DNA of 15,784 bases from DASSFZ01 sp036514635 (lineage in GTDB: Bacteria; Chloroflexota; Anaerolineae; Fen-1058). The translations under genes were made by a program, and so were the position numbers. A model generated the notes under the pieces. The model made no database searches. It saw nothing but the letters and a program-made list of their open reading frames with translations, and was not told the DNA's origin. Below, in pieces: positions 14,051 to 15,784 of the stretch. The stretch's first letter is position 1; each line of letters starts with the position of its first letter. The stretch spans positions 1-15,784 of the forward strand of contig DATBWU010000310.1 in assembly GCA_036514635.1 (NCBI GenBank), given 5' to 3'.

Positions 14051-15688
14051 GTAATCGTTCAGTTGGAGCAACCCGAACGTTGACAACTGTCAAATGGCCC
14101 GGAAACGATGGCATAATGCCAGTAGACAAGCCGGACTCTTGGATGTAGCGTGTGTACGCGAGAACGTTGAACAGCCTGTTGCAAGCGAGTGGTGTCATGC
14201 CGGTGCCGCCTGACTTGCCCATTTTGGAAGAAGACTGGACTCACACGCCGCCCGCGGTCCAGGCGGTCGTGATCGCCTTGTGGCAACAGGTGCAGGCCCT
14301 CCAAGGACAAGTGGCGGCCTTGCAGGCGGAAGTGGCCGACCTGCGCGAACAGTTGGGGCGCAATTCGCAGAACTCGTCCCAGCCACCGTCGTCGGATCCG
14401 CCCAATGCTCCACCCCGCCCCCAGCATACGGTCTCGGGACGCAAGGCGGGTGGGCAACCCGGGCACACCGGGCATGGGCGAAAGCTGGTACCGCTCGAAC
14501 GGGTGCAGCACGTGATTGACCTCAAGCCGGTGCAATGTGAGGCGTGTGGGGCCTTGCTGCTGGGCGAAGATGCTCACCCCCTTCGGCATCAAGTGATGGA
14601 ACTGCCGCGGATCGAACCGGAAGTGACCGAGTACCGACAGCAGACCTTGAGGTGCTTGGCGTGTGGCGCGCCGACCCAAGCCGAGTGTCCGGTGGACATG
14701 CCCTCGGGCAGTTTTGGGCCACGCGTGCAGGCGACGGTGGGCTACCTGACGGGACGCATCGGGGTCAGCCAACGGGAAGTCGAAGAAGTGATGCAAACCG
14801 TCTTCCACACCGCTATCAGCTTGGGTAGTATTCCCGCGCAAGAAGACCAGGTGAGCGCGGCCTTGGCCGAACCGGTGCAGGCGGTTCAGACCTACGTGCA
14901 GCACCAGCCGGTCGTGAATGTGGACGAAACCAGTTGGCGCGAGAAAACGAAACGCACCTGGCTGTGGATCACGACCACCCCACTGGTGACTTTGTTTCGA
15001 GTGCTCGCCACGCGCGGGGCGAAGGGTGCGCAGCAAATGTTGGGCAGCGTAGTCAAGTGCATCGTCGGCTCGGATCGCTGGAGCGGCTACAACTGGCTGG
15101 ACCCCCGCCAGCGGCAGGTGTGCTGGGCGCACCTGAAACGCGACTTTCAAGCCTTGCTCGAGCGCGGCGGCGAGTCGGCACGCCTCGGACGCGCGCTCCT
15201 CGAACAGGTCGAGACCATGTTTGGCCTGTGGCATCGCGTGCGCGACAGCACCTTGAGTCGGGCCGACTTTCAAACGGCCCTGCAGCCGATCCAGACCCGT
15301 GTGGGGGAGCTCTTGCGCGAAGGGGCCACATTGGCGTGTGGCAAGACCCGCCGCACCTGCCAGAATATTCTCAAGCTGGAGGTCGCCTTGTGGACCTTTG
15401 TCCGCGTCGCAGGCGTCGAACCCACCAACAACTGTGCCGAGCGTGGCTTGCGCCGAGCCGTCCTGTGGCGACGCCGCAGCTTCGGCACGCAGAGCGGAGA
15501 CGGTAGCCACTTCGTCGAACGCGTCTTGACCGCCGTCACCACGCTGCGCCAACAGAAACGGGATGTCTTGGATTACCTGACCGACGCGTGTGCCGCTGCG
15601 ATTCGCGGCGACAAAGCCCCGTCGCTGCTGCCTAACGCTTCGGCCATCGATAGCAGCACGTAGATTCATAGACCCACTGAACGGTTAC
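14051..15688 (+). mobile_element. IS66-family insertion sequence, single-transposase type
   Basis: The element is about 1638 bp, bounded by imperfect terminal inverted repeats. The left end is GTAATCGTTCAGTTGG (14051-14066). The right end reads CCCACTGAACGGTTAC (15673-15688). These match at 14 of 16 positions and begin with GTAA as in the IS66 family. It carries only the transposase, without the small accessory ORFs of classic IS66, as in the ISBst12-like subgroup. The flanking octamers (GCCTGCTG and TCTGGAAG) differ, so no target-site duplication is seen. TTGACAACTGTCAA (14080-14093), a palindrome inside the left end, could bind a regulator or transposase. Confidence 0.85.
14152..15663 (+). 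CDS. IS66-family transposase
   Basis: A DDE transposase of 503 aa (488 aa if the ATG at 14197 is the true start; the frame opens with GTG at 14152, and neither has a strong ribosome binding site). In order: a coiled-coil leucine-zipper-like helix (about 44-69), the IS66 signature NSSQPPSSDPP (74-84) and GGQPGHTGH (100-108), a zinc finger with CxxC pairs at 129/132 and 168/171, then the catalytic core. The core has Asp258 in VDETSWR, Asp308 in GSDRWSGY and Glu430 in NNCAERGLR. The frame is uninterrupted and all catalytic residues are present, so the enzyme looks competent. It binds the element's ends and catalyses cut-and-paste or copy-type transposition. Confidence 0.95.
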   Translation: MYARTLNSLLQASGVMPVPPDLPILEEDWTHTPPAVQAVVIALWQQVQALQGQVAALQAEVADLREQLGRNSQNSSQPPSSDPPNAPPRPQHTVSGRKAGGQPGHTGHGRKLVPLERVQHVIDLKPVQCEACGALLLGEDAHPLRHQVMELPRIEPEVTEYRQQTLRCLACGAPTQAECPVDMPSGSFGPRVQATVGYLTGRIGVSQREVEEVMQTVFHTAISLGSIPAQEDQVSAALAEPVQAVQTYVQHQPVVNVDETSWREKTKRTWLWITTTPLVTLFRVLATRGAKGAQQMLGSVVKCIVGSDRWSGYNWLDPRQRQVCWAHLKRDFQALLERGGESARLGRALLEQVETMFGLWHRVRDSTLSRADFQTALQPIQTRVGELLREGATLACGKTRRTCQNILKLEVALWTFVRVAGVEPTNNCAERGLRRAVLWRRRSFGTQSGDGSHFVERVLTAVTTLRQQKRDVLDYLTDACAAAIRGDKAPSLLPNASAIDSST

Positions 15689-15689
15689 T

Positions 15690-15784
15690 CTGGAAGAATA
15701 CTATCCGCCCTACGACCGCTGGTTCGAGAACCGCATCTTTCCGTCGCCAGACGGCCTGGCCATCTTCTTTCAGGACATCACCGA
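15690..15784 (+). pseudogene. PAS-domain gene fragment, beheaded by the IS and running off the window
   Basis: Read from 15690 the frame gives LEEYYPPYDRWFENR, then IFPSPDGLAIFFQDIT. This is the C-terminal half of a PAS fold, as found in sensor kinases and diguanylate cyclases. In the same frame a TGA lies inside the IS end (15678-15680) and no start codon is available. The N-terminal half of the PAS domain is not present on the other side of the IS. The fragment continues beyond the window, so the output domain is unknown. Confidence 0.7.

Noticed and set aside
13847..14051. tRNA-Arg gene near a mobile element considered as an integration (att) site
   Set aside because: No integrase gene or repeated tRNA 3' end is seen. 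The neighbour is an IS66 transposon, which does not use tRNA sites.
14059..15669. 536-aa minus-strand open frame opposite the transposase
   Set aside because: Longer than the transposase frame but it has no recognisable domain. The plus strand shows complete IS66 motifs and DDE residues, so this is a GC-rich shadow.

Overview
The window looks like a GC-rich chromosome segment from a Chloroflexota bacterium, probably Anaerolineae-like. This is inferred from three things. A secreted protein has a long PT-rich linker and a C-terminal FLPAVLR-type motif. Intergenic hairpin and 'ACCGCAGAGACGC'-type repeats are abundant. The gene complement (GH13 amylase, Dus, HutI, single-ORF IS66) also fits. No rRNA or other phylogenetic marker is present, so the assignment is tentative.

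Layout from left to right. A hairpin cluster (1-100) abuts the aberrant 3' end of an ABC-2 type permease (minus strand, 59-808). A secreted DNRLRE-like/PT-repeat surface protein (minus, 1022-2371) follows, then a two-gene unit of a zinc-ribbon/FHA protein and a small conserved-looking hypothetical (minus, 2577-3606). Next is an S51/cyanophycinase-like protein with a CysRS-like C-terminal tail (minus, 3685-4728). A GH13 alpha-amylase gene then overlaps a DusB-like tRNA-dihydrouridine synthase gene by 4 nt (minus, 4874-7491).

The centre is the most unusual part. Two tandem plus-strand paralogues (7783-9510 and 9755-11527) each encode an N-terminal HAD-IIB phosphatase, a HerA/DUF87-like P-loop ATPase and a C-terminal domain resembling DUF5752. 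The two copies have diverged in their ATPase motifs, and a 244-bp repeat-filled gap separates them. No function is known to me for this architecture. It is the best candidate here for an undescribed system.

To the right, on the minus strand, lies an imidazolonepropionase gene (hutI, 11588-12985). It carries an in-frame repeat insertion and a repeat-derived C-terminus. A repeat-rich spacer, a 200-aa hypothetical (13207-13809) and a tRNA-Arg(CCU) gene follow. Last is a complete IS66-family element (14051-15688) whose right flank is the beheaded remnant of a PAS-domain gene running off the window.

A theme across the window is repeat elements invading gene ends and one gene interior: the permease 3' end, the hutI interior and the hutI 3' end. 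No CRISPR array, rRNA or prophage module was seen. No stretch longer than about 300 bp is without a feature.
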